Source: Ectopseudomonas composti
GTDB taxonomy: Bacteria; Pseudomonadota; Gammaproteobacteria; Pseudomonadales; Pseudomonadaceae
Assembly: GCF_001567565.1 (NCBI RefSeq)
Contig: NZ_LSSW01000031.1
Span: 62,001-126,000, forward strand
Reading direction: 5' to 3'
Length of the DNA: 64,000 nucleotides
In this document: one piece after another, positions 54,150 through 62,570 of the stretch
How positions within the stretch are numbered: the stretch's first letter is position 1
Layout: every line of letters starts with the position of its first letter
Translations under genes and position numbers: made by a program
The notes under the pieces: model-generated
The model's database searches: none
What the model was told of the DNA's origin: nothing
The model's input: the letters and a program-made list of their open reading frames with translations, nothing else

Positions 54150-55670
54150 ATGATTTACGCGAAACCGGGTTCCGCAGGCGCCGTCGTCACCCTCAAGCCG
54201 CGCTACGGCAACTACATCGGCGGCGAGTTCGTCGCCCCGCTCAGTGGCCAGTACTTCAGCAATACCAGCCCGGTCGATGGCTCGGTGATCGCCGAATTCC
54301 CTCGCTCCAACGCCGCCGACATCGACAAGGCGCTGGACGCCGCGCATGCCGCCGCCGATGCCTGGGGCCGCACCAGCGTGCAGGAGCGCTCGCATATCCT
54401 GCTGAAGATCGCTGACCGCATCGAAGCCAACCTCGAGCTGCTGGCCGTGGCTGAGACCTGGGACAACGGCAAGGCTGTGCGCGAAACCCTCAACGCCGAC
54501 GTGCCGCTGGCCGCTGACCACTTCCGCTATTTCGCCGGCTGCATCCGCGCCCAGGAAGGCAGCACCGCCGAAATCAACGACGGCACCGTGGCCTATCACT
54601 TCCACGAACCGCTGGGCGTGGTCGGGCAGATCATCCCGTGGAACTTCCCGCTGCTGATGGCCGCCTGGAAACTCGCCCCGGCCCTGGCTGCCGGCAACGC
54701 CATCGTACTTAAACCGGCCGAGCAGACCCCGCTGTCGATCACCCTGCTGGCGGAAATCGTCGGCGACCTGTTGCCGCCGGGCGTGCTCAACATCGTCCAG
54801 GGCTTCGGCCGCGAAGCCGGCGAAGCGCTGGCCACCAGCAAGCGCATCGCCAAGATCGCCTTCACCGGCTCCACCCCGGTCGGCTCGCACATCCTCAAGT
54901 GCGCCGCCGAGAACATCATCCCGAGCACCGTCGAGCTGGGCGGCAAATCGCCGAACATCTTCTTCGCCGACATCATGAACGCCGAGCCGGCCTTCATCGA
55001 GAAAGCCGCCGAAGGCCTGGTGCTGGGCTTCTTCAACCAGGGCGAGGTGTGCACCTGCCCGTCGCGCGCGCTGGTGCAGGAGTCGATCTACGACGCCTTC
55101 ATGGTCGAGGTGATGAAGAAGGTCAAGCAGATCAAGCGTGGCGACCCACTGGACACCGAGACCATGGTCGGCGCCCAGGCCTCGCAGCAGCAGTTCGACA
55201 AGATCCTCAGCTACCTGGAGATCGCCCAGCAGGAAGGCGCCCAGGTGCTGACCGGCGGCGCGGCGGAAAAACTCGAAGGCGACCTGGCCAGCGGTTACTA
55301 CATCCAGCCGACCCTGCTCAAGGGCACCAACAAGATGCGCGTGTTCCAGGAGGAGATCTTCGGCCCGGTGATCGGTGTGACCACCTTCAAGGACGAAGCC
55401 GAAGCCCTGGCGATTGCCAACGACACCGAGTTTGGCCTGGGTGCTGGCGTGTGGAGCCGCGACATGAACGTGGCCTACCGCATGGGCCGCGCGATCAAGG
55501 CCGGTCGCGTATGGACCAACTGCTACCACCTGTACCCGGCGCACGCTGCCTTTGGCGGCTACAAGAAGTCCGGGGTCGGGCGTGAAACCCACAAGATGAT
55601 GCTCGATCACTACCAGCAGACCAAGAACCTGCTGGTCAGCTATGACATCAATCCGCTGGGCTTCTTCTAA
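54150..55670 (+). CDS. exaC: NAD-dependent aldehyde dehydrogenase ExaC
   Basis: 506 residues of the aldehyde dehydrogenase superfamily: PWNFPLLMAAWKLAPALAAG, the NAD site FTGSTPVGSHI, the general base Glu in VELGGKSPNIFF, and the catalytic Cys301 in NQGEVCTCPSR. ExaC oxidises acetaldehyde from ExaA in the cytoplasm. A 16-bp box and -10-like CTAAGAT lie upstream. AGAGAGG lies about 8 bases before the ATG. A terminator follows. Confidence 0.95.
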   Translation: MIYAKPGSAGAVVTLKPRYGNYIGGEFVAPLSGQYFSNTSPVDGSVIAEFPRSNAADIDKALDAAHAAADAWGRTSVQERSHILLKIADRIEANLELLAVAETWDNGKAVRETLNADVPLAADHFRYFAGCIRAQEGSTAEINDGTVAYHFHEPLGVVGQIIPWNFPLLMAAWKLAPALAAGNAIVLKPAEQTPLSITLLAEIVGDLLPPGVLNIVQGFGREAGEALATSKRIAKIAFTGSTPVGSHILKCAAENIIPSTVELGGKSPNIFFADIMNAEPAFIEKAAEGLVLGFFNQGEVCTCPSRALVQESIYDAFMVEVMKKVKQIKRGDPLDTETMVGAQASQQQFDKILSYLEIAQQEGAQVLTGGAAEKLEGDLASGYYIQPTLLKGTNKMRVFQEEIFGPVIGVTTFKDEAEALAIANDTEFGLGAGVWSRDMNVAYRMGRAIKAGRVWTNCYHLYPAHAAFGGYKKSGVGRETHKMMLDHYQQTKNLLVSYDINPLGFF

Positions 55671-55758
55671 GTCGCAGACCCAAGAGGCCACACGTTCGCT
55701 CCAGCGTGTGGCCTGTAACCTTGGCGATGCTCCAGATCGGCAGCAGACCCTTATCGCA

Positions 55759-55783
55759 ACGCGGCTTCGGCCGCGTTTTTTAT
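55759..55783 (+). terminator. Terminator of exaC
   Basis: AACGCGGC-TTCG-GCCGCGTT followed by TTTTATT: a perfect stem, stable tetraloop and T-run, 88 bases after the exaC stop. Confidence 0.9.
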
Positions 55784-55820
55784 TGGCGATGAGGTTTGGC
55801 TCTGCCTCTGCTTGAGCGTG

Positions 55821-55886
55821 ATCGCGGATAAATCCGCTCCTGCAGAAACGGCGCGCCTGACCGGTAGGAGCGGATTTATCCGCGAT
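55821..55886. repeat. REP pair (BIME)
   Basis: ATCGCGGATAAATCCGCTCC (55821 on) and the inverted GTAGGAGCGGATTTATCCGC (55864 on). It is a variant with AT inside the stem, between the exaC terminator and pqqA. Confidence 0.85.
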
Positions 55887-56132
55887 ATTGACCGACATCG
55901 CGCTCACCCTGATCGCGAATGCGCCATCCATACTCCGCCAAGCGCTTTGTATTGGCACATGTTTCAGGTCGGGCGATCGCTGGAACCTTCATGGCGCGAT
56001 CCATTCCTACTAAATGGACGCACCTACCAATGCCAGTGCTGACTCATCCCAAAGTACCATTTGGCCTCTTGCCTGGCGGGGGCTTAATGGGGTTGCCGGA
56101 ATGCCCCGGCTTCATAACAAGAGGACCGCACC

Positions 56133-56204
56133 ATGTGGACTAAACCCGCCTACACCGATCTGCGCATTGGCTTCGAAGTGACGATGTACTTCGCCAACCG
56201 TTGA
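56133..56204 (+). CDS. pqqA: PQQ precursor peptide PqqA
   Basis: 23 residues, begins [13 protein letters not shown]. It carries the Glu15-x-x-x-Tyr19 pair (EVTMY) that PqqE joins by a carbon-carbon bond to make PQQ. Positions and surroundings are exactly as in other Pseudomonas. AGAGGA lies about 8 bases before the ATG. A hairpin follows and separates it from pqqB. Confidence 0.95.
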
Positions 56205-56213
56205 TCGCTCCTG

Positions 56214-56232
56214 GCCCCGGTTCGTCCGGGGC
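56214..56232 (+). promoter_or_regulatory. Stem-loop between pqqA and pqqB
   Basis: GCCCCGG-TTCGT-CCGGGGC, 10 bases after pqqA. With no T-run it should stall or stabilise rather than end the transcript, giving high pqqA relative to pqqBCDE. Confidence 0.7.
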
Positions 56233-56251
56233 ATCCCTGCTGGTGACTTCC

Positions 56252-57166
56252 ATGCATATCCAGATTCTCGGCTCCGCCGCTGGCGGCGGCTTCCCCCAAT
56301 GGAACTGCAACTGCCGCAATTGCCGTGGCGTACGGAGCGGTAGCCTGCGGGCGCAGCCGCGCACGCAATCGTCCATCGCCATTTCCGATGATGGCGAGCA
56401 GTGGATCCTGTGCAATGCCTCGCCGGATATCCGCGCGCAGATCGAAGCCTTCCCGGCGCTGCAGCCGGCGCGCAAGCTGCGCGATACGGCAATCGCCGGC
56501 ATCGTTTTGCTCGACAGCCAGATCGACCACTGCACGGGCCTCTTGACCCTGCGCGAGGGCTGCCCGCATCAGGTCTGGTGTACCGAGATGGTGCATCAGG
56601 ACCTGACCACGGGCTTTCCGCTGTTCAACATGCTCAGCCACTGGAACGGTGGCCTGCTGCATCGGTTGATCGAGCTGGATGCCGAGCCTTTCAGCATTCC
56701 CGCCTGCCCGGCGCTGAGCATCACCGCCATCGCCCTGCGCAGCAGCGCGCCGCCGTATTCGCCGCACCGGGGCAACCCGCATCCGGGCGATAACATCGGC
56801 CTGTTCATCGAGGACAGCCGCAGCGGTCGCAGCCTGTTCTACGCCCCAGGCCTGGGCCAGGTGGACGAACACCTGCTGAGCTGGATGCGCCGCGCCGATT
56901 GCCTGTTGGTCGATGGCACGCTGTGGCGCGACGACGAGATGCGCGTGTGCGAAGTGGGCGACAAGCTCGGCAGCGAAATGGGCCACCTGTGCCAGAGCGG
57001 CCCGGGCGGCATGATCGAGGTGCTCGATGGCCTGCCGGCCGCGCGCAAGATCCTCATCCATATCAACAACACCAACCCGATTCTCGACCTGGACTCGCCC
57101 GAGCGCGCCGAGCTGGACGCGCAGGGTGTCGAGGTCGCATTCGACGGCATGAGCATCCACCTGTAA
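56252..57166 (+). CDS. pqqB: PQQ biosynthesis protein PqqB
   Basis: 304 residues of the metallo-beta-lactamase fold. The opening MHIQILGSAAGGGFPQWNCN with the CNCRNC cysteines is the PqqB signature, and HINNTNPILD is conserved near the C-terminus. PqqB hydroxylates or processes the crosslinked Glu-Tyr intermediate. The frame extends 51 bases upstream, but the conserved MHIQ start is used. Part of the pqqABCDE run. Confidence 0.94.
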   Translation: MHIQILGSAAGGGFPQWNCNCRNCRGVRSGSLRAQPRTQSSIAISDDGEQWILCNASPDIRAQIEAFPALQPARKLRDTAIAGIVLLDSQIDHCTGLLTLREGCPHQVWCTEMVHQDLTTGFPLFNMLSHWNGGLLHRLIELDAEPFSIPACPALSITAIALRSSAPPYSPHRGNPHPGDNIGLFIEDSRSGRSLFYAPGLGQVDEHLLSWMRRADCLLVDGTLWRDDEMRVCEVGDKLGSEMGHLCQSGPGGMIEVLDGLPAARKILIHINNTNPILDLDSPERAELDAQGVEVAFDGMSIHL

Positions 57167-57194
57167 CGGGCTACAAGAAAAATCCGGAGAGCCG

Positions 57195-57947
57195 ATGAGC
57201 CAACCTGCCATGAGCCCTGCCGAATTCGAGCAGGCACTGCGCGCCAAGGGCGCGCTGTATCATATCCATCACCCGTTTCATCGCGCCATGTACGAAGGGC
57301 GTGCCACCCGCGAGCAGATTCAGGGCTGGGTGGCCAACCGCTTCTACTACCAGGTCAATATCCCGCTGAAGGATGCGGCGATCCTCGCCAATTGCCCGGA
57401 TCGCGAGACGCGCCGCGAGTGGATCCAGCGCATCCTCGACCACGACGGTGCGCCGGGTGAGGAGGGCGGTATCGAAGCCTGGCTGCGTCTGGCCGAGTCG
57501 GTCGGCCTCGACCGCGAGCAGGTGCTGTCGCAGGAGCTGGTGCTGCCGGGTGTGCGTTTCGCCGTCGATGCCTACGTCAACTTCGCGCGTCGTGCCAGTT
57601 GGCAGGAAGCGGCCAGCAGCTCGCTCACCGAACTGTTCGCCCCGCAGATCCACCAGTCGCGCCTGGATGCCTGGCCGCAGCACTACCCGTGGATCGACGC
57701 CACCGGCTACGACTACTTCCGCAAACGACTGAGCGAAGCGCGGCGTGATGTCGAGCATGGCCTGCGCATCACCCTCGAACACTACCGCACCCGCGAATCA
57801 CAGGAGCGCATGCTGAATATCCTGCAGTTCAAGCTGGATGTGCTGTGGAGCATGCTCGACGCCATGAGCATGGCTTACGAGCTGCAGCGTCCGCCGTATC
57901 ACACGGTGACCGAAGCGCGCGCCTGGCATCGGGGGATCGCGCTATGA
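57195..57947 (+). CDS. pqqC: PQQ synthase PqqC
   Basis: 250 residues, helical, TenA/haem-oxygenase-like fold. The sequence YHIHHPFHRAMYEGRATREQ near the N-terminus and HYPWIDATGYDYFRKRL match PqqC. It carries out the last step, ring closure and eight-electron oxidation to PQQ. CGGAGAG lies before the ATG. Confidence 0.95.
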   Translation: MSQPAMSPAEFEQALRAKGALYHIHHPFHRAMYEGRATREQIQGWVANRFYYQVNIPLKDAAILANCPDRETRREWIQRILDHDGAPGEEGGIEAWLRLAESVGLDREQVLSQELVLPGVRFAVDAYVNFARRASWQEAASSSLTELFAPQIHQSRLDAWPQHYPWIDATGYDYFRKRLSEARRDVEHGLRITLEHYRTRESQERMLNILQFKLDVLWSMLDAMSMAYELQRPPYHTVTEARAWHRGIAL

Positions 57948-57978
57948 GTTTCGTGCGTACTAGCCAGGAGTCAGAAGC

Positions 57979-58257
57979 ATGACCATCTCAATCCTGCCCA
58001 ACGTGCCTGCCATCCGCCGTGGCTTTCGCCTGCAATTCGAGCCGGCGCAGGGCTGCCACGTACTGCTCTATCCGGAAGGCATGATCAAGCTCAACGACAG
58101 TGCCAGCGAGATTCTCCAGCAGGTCGACGGCAAGCGCTCGGTGGCCGAGATCATCGGTAACCTGCACCAGCGTTTCCCCGATGTGCCGGGCATCGACGAA
58201 GACATCCTCGCCTTCATGGAGGTGGCCCATGCTCAGTTCTGGATCGAGCTTCGCTAA
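57979..58257 (+). CDS. pqqD: PqqA-binding chaperone PqqD
   Basis: 92 residues of the PqqD/RRE fold, with RRGFRLQFEPAQGCHVLLYP and a VDGKRSVAEIIGNLHQRF helix. It delivers PqqA to PqqE. GGAG lies 9 bases before the ATG. Its end overlaps pqqE by 29 bases. A 12-codon frame (57944-57982) links the pqqC stop to the pqqD start. Confidence 0.94.
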   Translation: MTISILPNVPAIRRGFRLQFEPAQGCHVLLYPEGMIKLNDSASEILQQVDGKRSVAEIIGNLHQRFPDVPGIDEDILAFMEVAHAQFWIELR

Positions 58258-59383
58258 GGCAGGTCATGAGCCAGGGCCGCCGCTGTGGCTGCTGGCTGAG
58301 CTGACCTATCGCTGCCCGCTGCAGTGCCCGTACTGCTCCAACCCGCTGGATTTCGCCAAGCAGGGCGCCGAGCTGTCGACTGCCGAATGGATCGAGGTGT
58401 TTCGCCAGGCCCGTGAGCTGGGCGCGGCGCAGCTGGGCTTTTCCGGCGGCGAGCCGCTGGTGCGCCAGGATCTGGCCGAGCTGATCGCAGCCGCGCGTGG
58501 CCTGGGCTACTACACCAACCTGATCACCTCCGGTATCGGCCTGACCGAAGCACGTATCGCCGAGTTCGCCGACGCTGGCTTGGATCATATCCAGATCAGC
58601 TTCCAGGCCGCCGACGAGGAGGTCAACAACCTGCTGGCCGGCTCGAAGAAGGCCTTCGCGCAGAAGCTGGCCATGGCCCGTGCGGTCAAGGCGCATGGTT
58701 ATCCGATGGTGCTCAACTTCGTCACCCATCGGCACAACATCGACAATATCGAGCGCATCATCGAGCTATGCCTGGAGCTGGAGGCGGATTTCGTCGAACT
58801 CGCAACCTGCCAGTTCTACGGCTGGGCCGAGCTCAACCGCGCTGGCCTGCTGCCGACCCGCGCACAGCTCGAACGCGCCGAGCGCATTACCAACCAGTGG
58901 CGCGACAAGCTGGCGGCCGAGAATCACCCGTGCAAGCTGATCTTCGTTACCCCGGATTACTACGAGGAGCGCCCCAAGGCCTGCATGAACGGCTGGGGCA
59001 ACCTGTTTCTCGACATCACCCCGGACGGTACGGCGCTGCCTTGCCACAGTGCGCGGCAATTGCCGGTGCAGTTCCCCAACGTGCGCGAACACAGCATCGA
59101 GCATATCTGGCGGCATTCCTTCGGTTTCAATCGCTTTCGCGGTGACGACTGGATGCCCGAGCCATGCCGCAGCTGCGATGAGAAACACAAGGATTTCGGC
59201 GGCTGTCGCTGCCAGGCCTTCATGCTCACTGGTGATGCCAGCAACGCCGACCCGGTGTGCAGCAAGTCGGCGCACCATGACGTGATCCTCGCCGCGCGCC
59301 AGCAAGCCGACGAGGCGCCACTGGGGCTGGAGGCGTTGCAGTACCGCAACGACAAGGCCTCGCGGATCATATGCAAGGTGTGA
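58229..59383 (+). CDS. pqqE: Radical SAM PQQ enzyme PqqE
   Basis: 384 residues. Radical-SAM cluster Cys29-x3-Cys33-x2-Cys36 (CPLQCPYC), then GFSGGEPLVRQDL, and a C-terminal SPASM region with many Cys (CMNGWGN; PCRSCDEKHKDFGGCRCQ). It crosslinks Glu and Tyr in PqqA. The true start lies inside pqqD, with GGAGG 7 bases upstream. It ends 13 bases into pqqH. Confidence 0.95.
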   Translation: MLSSGSSFAKAGHEPGPPLWLLAELTYRCPLQCPYCSNPLDFAKQGAELSTAEWIEVFRQARELGAAQLGFSGGEPLVRQDLAELIAAARGLGYYTNLITSGIGLTEARIAEFADAGLDHIQISFQAADEEVNNLLAGSKKAFAQKLAMARAVKAHGYPMVLNFVTHRHNIDNIERIIELCLELEADFVELATCQFYGWAELNRAGLLPTRAQLERAERITNQWRDKLAAENHPCKLIFVTPDYYEERPKACMNGWGNLFLDITPDGTALPCHSARQLPVQFPNVREHSIEHIWRHSFGFNRFRGDDWMPEPCRSCDEKHKDFGGCRCQAFMLTGDASNADPVCSKSAHHDVILAARQQADEAPLGLEALQYRNDKASRIICKV

Positions 59384-61329
59384 CCGACCCCGATTCGATC
59401 TGGAGCGCCGAGCAGGCCGCTGCAGCCAGCGCCGACTTCGCCGAGCTGCATGCGGCTCACGGCGGTGTGCTGTGGGTGGCGTTCGACCCGCAGCTGGCGC
59501 GTTGCGGCTTGTACTTCTGGCGTGACGAGCAACTGCGTGAACTGACCCCGCCAGGATTTTCCGTGCGCAGTCGCGTCTACGAGTACGGTGGCGGCGCCTG
59601 CTGCGCCACCGAGCACGGCGTGGCCTTCGTCAATGAGCGTGATCAGCAGATCTACCACCTGCCGATGCCGGAGATGGTAGGAGCGGCTTCAGCCGCGATT
59701 TCTCCTGATCCGCAAAGATTCGCGGCTCAAGCGCAATACCGCACAGCCGCTCCTGCGAACAATGAGCCGCAGGCGCTGACGGCTGGCGTCAACTGCCGTT
59801 ATGGCGACCTGTGTTTCGTGCCTGCCTGGCAGGCGTTGCTGGCGGTTGAGGAAAGTCACGAGGCGGACGCGGTGGTGCATCGCCTGGTGCGCATCGGCCT
59901 GACCGGCAAGCGCGAGGTATTGGTCGAGGGCGCTGATTTCTACGCTGCGCCGGTGACTGACCCCACTGGCCAGCGACTGGCCTGGATCGAATGGGATCGT
60001 CCGCATCAGCCCTGGGTTGCCACGCGCCTGTGTCGGCGCGAGTCCGGCGAGCGCACCCGGGTGTTGTCAGGTGAGGCGGGGGATCGATCCCTGCAGCAAC
60101 CACGTTTCGATGCATTGGGCCGGCTATGGGTGTTGAGCGACCGCAGCGGATGGTGGCAGCCCGAGTGCGTCGATGACGATGCAAGGCGCGATGCCGCGCC
60201 CTGCGATCACGCGCCGGCGCCCTGGCAGCTGGGCGGTCGCAGCTACTTGCCGCTTGCGCATGATGAGCTGCTGCTGACGCGTTTCGAGCAAGGCACGGGC
60301 GTCTTGGTAGGCGCGCGCGGGGCCGCCCAGGTTGTGCGCACCAACGATCTTGCTGGCAACGCAGTCGGTACGCCCGTCGCACCTTACGTAGAGCGGCGGC
60401 TGGCCGAAGGGTTTACCCGTTTCCGCAGCCTGGCTGCCGACAACGAGCATTTCTACTGCATTGCCGGCGCCCCGGATCGCCTGCCGGCGGTGCTTGCCAT
60501 TCGCCGCAGCGATGGAACCGTGCGGATACTGGCCGGTGGCGAGCAGCCGTTACCTGAAGAGCAGCGCTCACGCCCTCGGCCATTCAGCTGTGCGGTGGCG
60601 GAGGGCGAGCGTAGCCATGGGTTTTTCTACTCCTGCGTTGCAAACGTGGAGCGTCCACCGCTGGTGATCTTCCTGCACGGTGGCCCGACCTCGGCCTGCT
60701 ACCCGGTATTCGATCCGCGCATCGCCTTCTGGACGCTGCGCGGCTTCGCCGTGCTCGATCTCAACTATCGCGGCAGCAGCGGTTATGGTCGCGACTATCG
60801 CCTGCGTCTGGCTGCCCAGTGGGGCGAACTGGAGGTGCAGGACATACGCGCCGCCATCGACGCCCTGGCCCGCGACGGCCGTATCGATCCTCGGCGCGTG
60901 TTCGTGCGCGGCGGCAGCGCTGGCGGCTTCAGCGCCTTGCGGGCACTGGTCGAGCTGCCGCAGTTGCGCGGCGGAGCCAGCCTCTATGGCGTCAGCGACC
61001 CACTGGCGCTACGCCGGCTGACGCACAAGTTCGAGGCCGATTACCTGGACTGGCTGATTGGCGACCCGCAGCAGGATGCTGAGCGCTATCGACGCCGTAC
61101 CCCTGTGTTACAGGCCGCACGGATCAAGGTGCCGGTGATTTTCTTTCAGGGTGGGCTGGATGCCGTGGTGGTGCCCAGCCAGACCGAAAGCATGGTCGAG
61201 GCGTTACGCCAAGGTGGTTTGCCGGTCGAATATCACCTGTTCGCCGACGAACGCCACGGTTTTCGCCAGGCCGCCAATCTGGCCGAGGCGCTGCGAGCCG
61301 AGCATGCCTTTTTTCAGCGCCTGAGCTGA
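59371..61329 (+). CDS. pqqH: S9 prolyl-oligopeptidase-like protein PqqH with REP insert
   Basis: 652 residues: a propeller domain (about 1-400), then an alpha/beta-hydrolase domain with the catalytic Ser in RGGSAGGFSA, Asp in FQGGLDAVVV and His in DERHGF. PqqH is the usual last gene of the Pseudomonas pqq operon and is thought to help process or degrade the PqqA peptide. A REP pair (59677-59756) is inserted in frame: residues about 103-131 replace a short loop between IYHLPMPE and PQALTAG. The overlap with pqqE is 13 bases. Confidence 0.9.
   Translation: MQGVTDPDSIWSAEQAAAASADFAELHAAHGGVLWVAFDPQLARCGLYFWRDEQLRELTPPGFSVRSRVYEYGGGACCATEHGVAFVNERDQQIYHLPMPEMVGAASAAISPDPQRFAAQAQYRTAAPANNEPQALTAGVNCRYGDLCFVPAWQALLAVEESHEADAVVHRLVRIGLTGKREVLVEGADFYAAPVTDPTGQRLAWIEWDRPHQPWVATRLCRRESGERTRVLSGEAGDRSLQQPRFDALGRLWVLSDRSGWWQPECVDDDARRDAAPCDHAPAPWQLGGRSYLPLAHDELLLTRFEQGTGVLVGARGAAQVVRTNDLAGNAVGTPVAPYVERRLAEGFTRFRSLAADNEHFYCIAGAPDRLPAVLAIRRSDGTVRILAGGEQPLPEEQRSRPRPFSCAVAEGERSHGFFYSCVANVERPPLVIFLHGGPTSACYPVFDPRIAFWTLRGFAVLDLNYRGSSGYGRDYRLRLAAQWGELEVQDIRAAIDALARDGRIDPRRVFVRGGSAGGFSALRALVELPQLRGGASLYGVSDPLALRRLTHKFEADYLDWLIGDPQQDAERYRRRTPVLQAARIKVPVIFFQGGLDAVVVPSQTESMVEALRQGGLPVEYHLFADERHGFRQAANLAEALRAEHAFFQRLS
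59677..59756. repeat. REP pair inside pqqH
   Basis: GTAGGAGCGGCTTCAGCCGC (59677 on) and a partly diverged inverted partner, CGCGGCT...AGCCGCTCCTGC (59721-59756). The reading frame stays open, adding about 28 residues. Confidence 0.88.
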
Positions 61330-61406
61330 TCGCAGGTCGCATTGCATAAACCCAGCAATGCAGTAGGCTGATCGCCATTCCATAACAAGAAATCTCAGGC
61401 CGTTGT

Positions 61407-62570
61407 ATGAGCCACGATTTGAATCAACTACGCAAATTCGTTTCCCCCGAGATCATCTTCGGTGCCGGCTCGCGGCATAACGTCGGCAACTACGCCAAGA
61501 CCTTCGGTGCACGCAAGGTGCTGATCGTCTCCGATCCCGGTGTGGTCGCTGCTGGTTGGGCCGGTGATGTCGAGGCCAGCCTGCAGGCGCAGGGCATCGC
61601 TTACTGCCTGTACACCCGTGTGTCGCCCAACCCGCGCGTGGAAGAGGTGATGGAGGGCGCCGAGCTGTATCGCAGCGAGGGCTGCAACGTCATCGTCGCT
61701 GTCGGTGGCGGCAGCCCGATGGACTGCGCCAAGGGCATCGGCATCGTCGTCGCCCACGGCCGCAACATTCTCGAATTCGAGGGCGTGGACACCATTCGTG
61801 TGCCCAGCCCGCCGCTGATCCTGATCCCGACCACCGCCGGCACCTCGGCCGATGTGTCGCAGTTCGTGATCATCTCCAACCAGCAGGAGCGGATGAAGTT
61901 CTCCATCGTCAGCAAGGCGGTGGTGCCGGACGTGTCGCTGATCGACCCGGAAACCACGTTGAGCATGGACCCGTTCCTGTCAGCCTGTACCGGCATCGAC
62001 GCCATGGTGCATGCCATCGAGGCCTTCGTTTCCACCGGCCATGGCCCGCTCACCGACCCCCATGCGCTGGAGGCCATGCGCCTGATCAACGGCAATCTGG
62101 TGCAGATGATCGCCAATCCGGGCGATATCGCTTTGCGCGAGAAAATCATGCTCGGCAGCATGCAGGCCGGCCTGGCCTTCTCCAACGCGATCCTCGGCGC
62201 GGTGCATGCCATGAGCCACAGCCTGGGCGGTTTTCTCGACCTGCCGCATGGCCTGTGCAACGCCGTGCTGGTCGAGCACGTGGTGGCATTCAACTACAGC
62301 GCGGCGCCGGAGCGCTTCAAGGTCATCGCCGAAACCCTGGGTATCGATTGCCGTGGCCTCAATCACGCGCAGATCCGCCAGCGCCTGGTCGAGCACCTGA
62401 TCGCCTTCAAGCACGCCATGGGTTTCCGCGAGACGCTCGGCCTGCATGGCGTGAGCACTTCGGACATTCCGTTTTTGTCCAGCCATGCGATGGATGACCC
62501 GTGCATCCTGACCAATCCGCGCGAGTCGACTCAGCGAGATGTCGAGGTGGTCTATGGCGAGGCGCTCTGA
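61407..62570 (+). CDS. ercA: Iron-containing alcohol dehydrogenase ErcA
   Basis: 387 residues of the group III (iron) alcohol dehydrogenases: nucleotide region VAVGGGSPMDCAKGIG, TTAGTSADVSQF, and metal-site segments DAMVHAIEAFVS and HAMSHSLGGFLDLPHG. ErcA is needed for induction of ethanol oxidation in P. aeruginosa rather than for bulk oxidation. GTTGT then ATG: no strong ribosome site. It overlaps ercS by 17 bases. Confidence 0.92.
   Translation: MSHDLNQLRKFVSPEIIFGAGSRHNVGNYAKTFGARKVLIVSDPGVVAAGWAGDVEASLQAQGIAYCLYTRVSPNPRVEEVMEGAELYRSEGCNVIVAVGGGSPMDCAKGIGIVVAHGRNILEFEGVDTIRVPSPPLILIPTTAGTSADVSQFVIISNQQERMKFSIVSKAVVPDVSLIDPETTLSMDPFLSACTGIDAMVHAIEAFVSTGHGPLTDPHALEAMRLINGNLVQMIANPGDIALREKIMLGSMQAGLAFSNAILGAVHAMSHSLGGFLDLPHGLCNAVLVEHVVAFNYSAAPERFKVIAETLGIDCRGLNHAQIRQRLVEHLIAFKHAMGFRETLGLHGVSTSDIPFLSSHAMDDPCILTNPRESTQRDVEVVYGEAL

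Larger units (their letters stand above)
55671..56132. other. Intergenic region between exaC and pqqA
   Basis: Holds the exaC terminator, a REP pair and, in the last 150 bases, the pqqA promoter region. A half-match AGTACC lies at 56053-56058 but the full 16-bp box is absent. AGAGGA precedes the pqqA ATG. Confidence 0.45.

Noticed and set aside
44873..55886. REP pairs as a CRISPR array
   Set aside because: The copies are inverted, unevenly spaced and lack spacers; they are Pseudomonas REP elements.
56053..56068. AGTACCATTTGGCCTC upstream of pqqA as a further 16-bp box
   Set aside because: Only about 9 of 16 positions agree and the central CAAGG is missing, so it was not counted.
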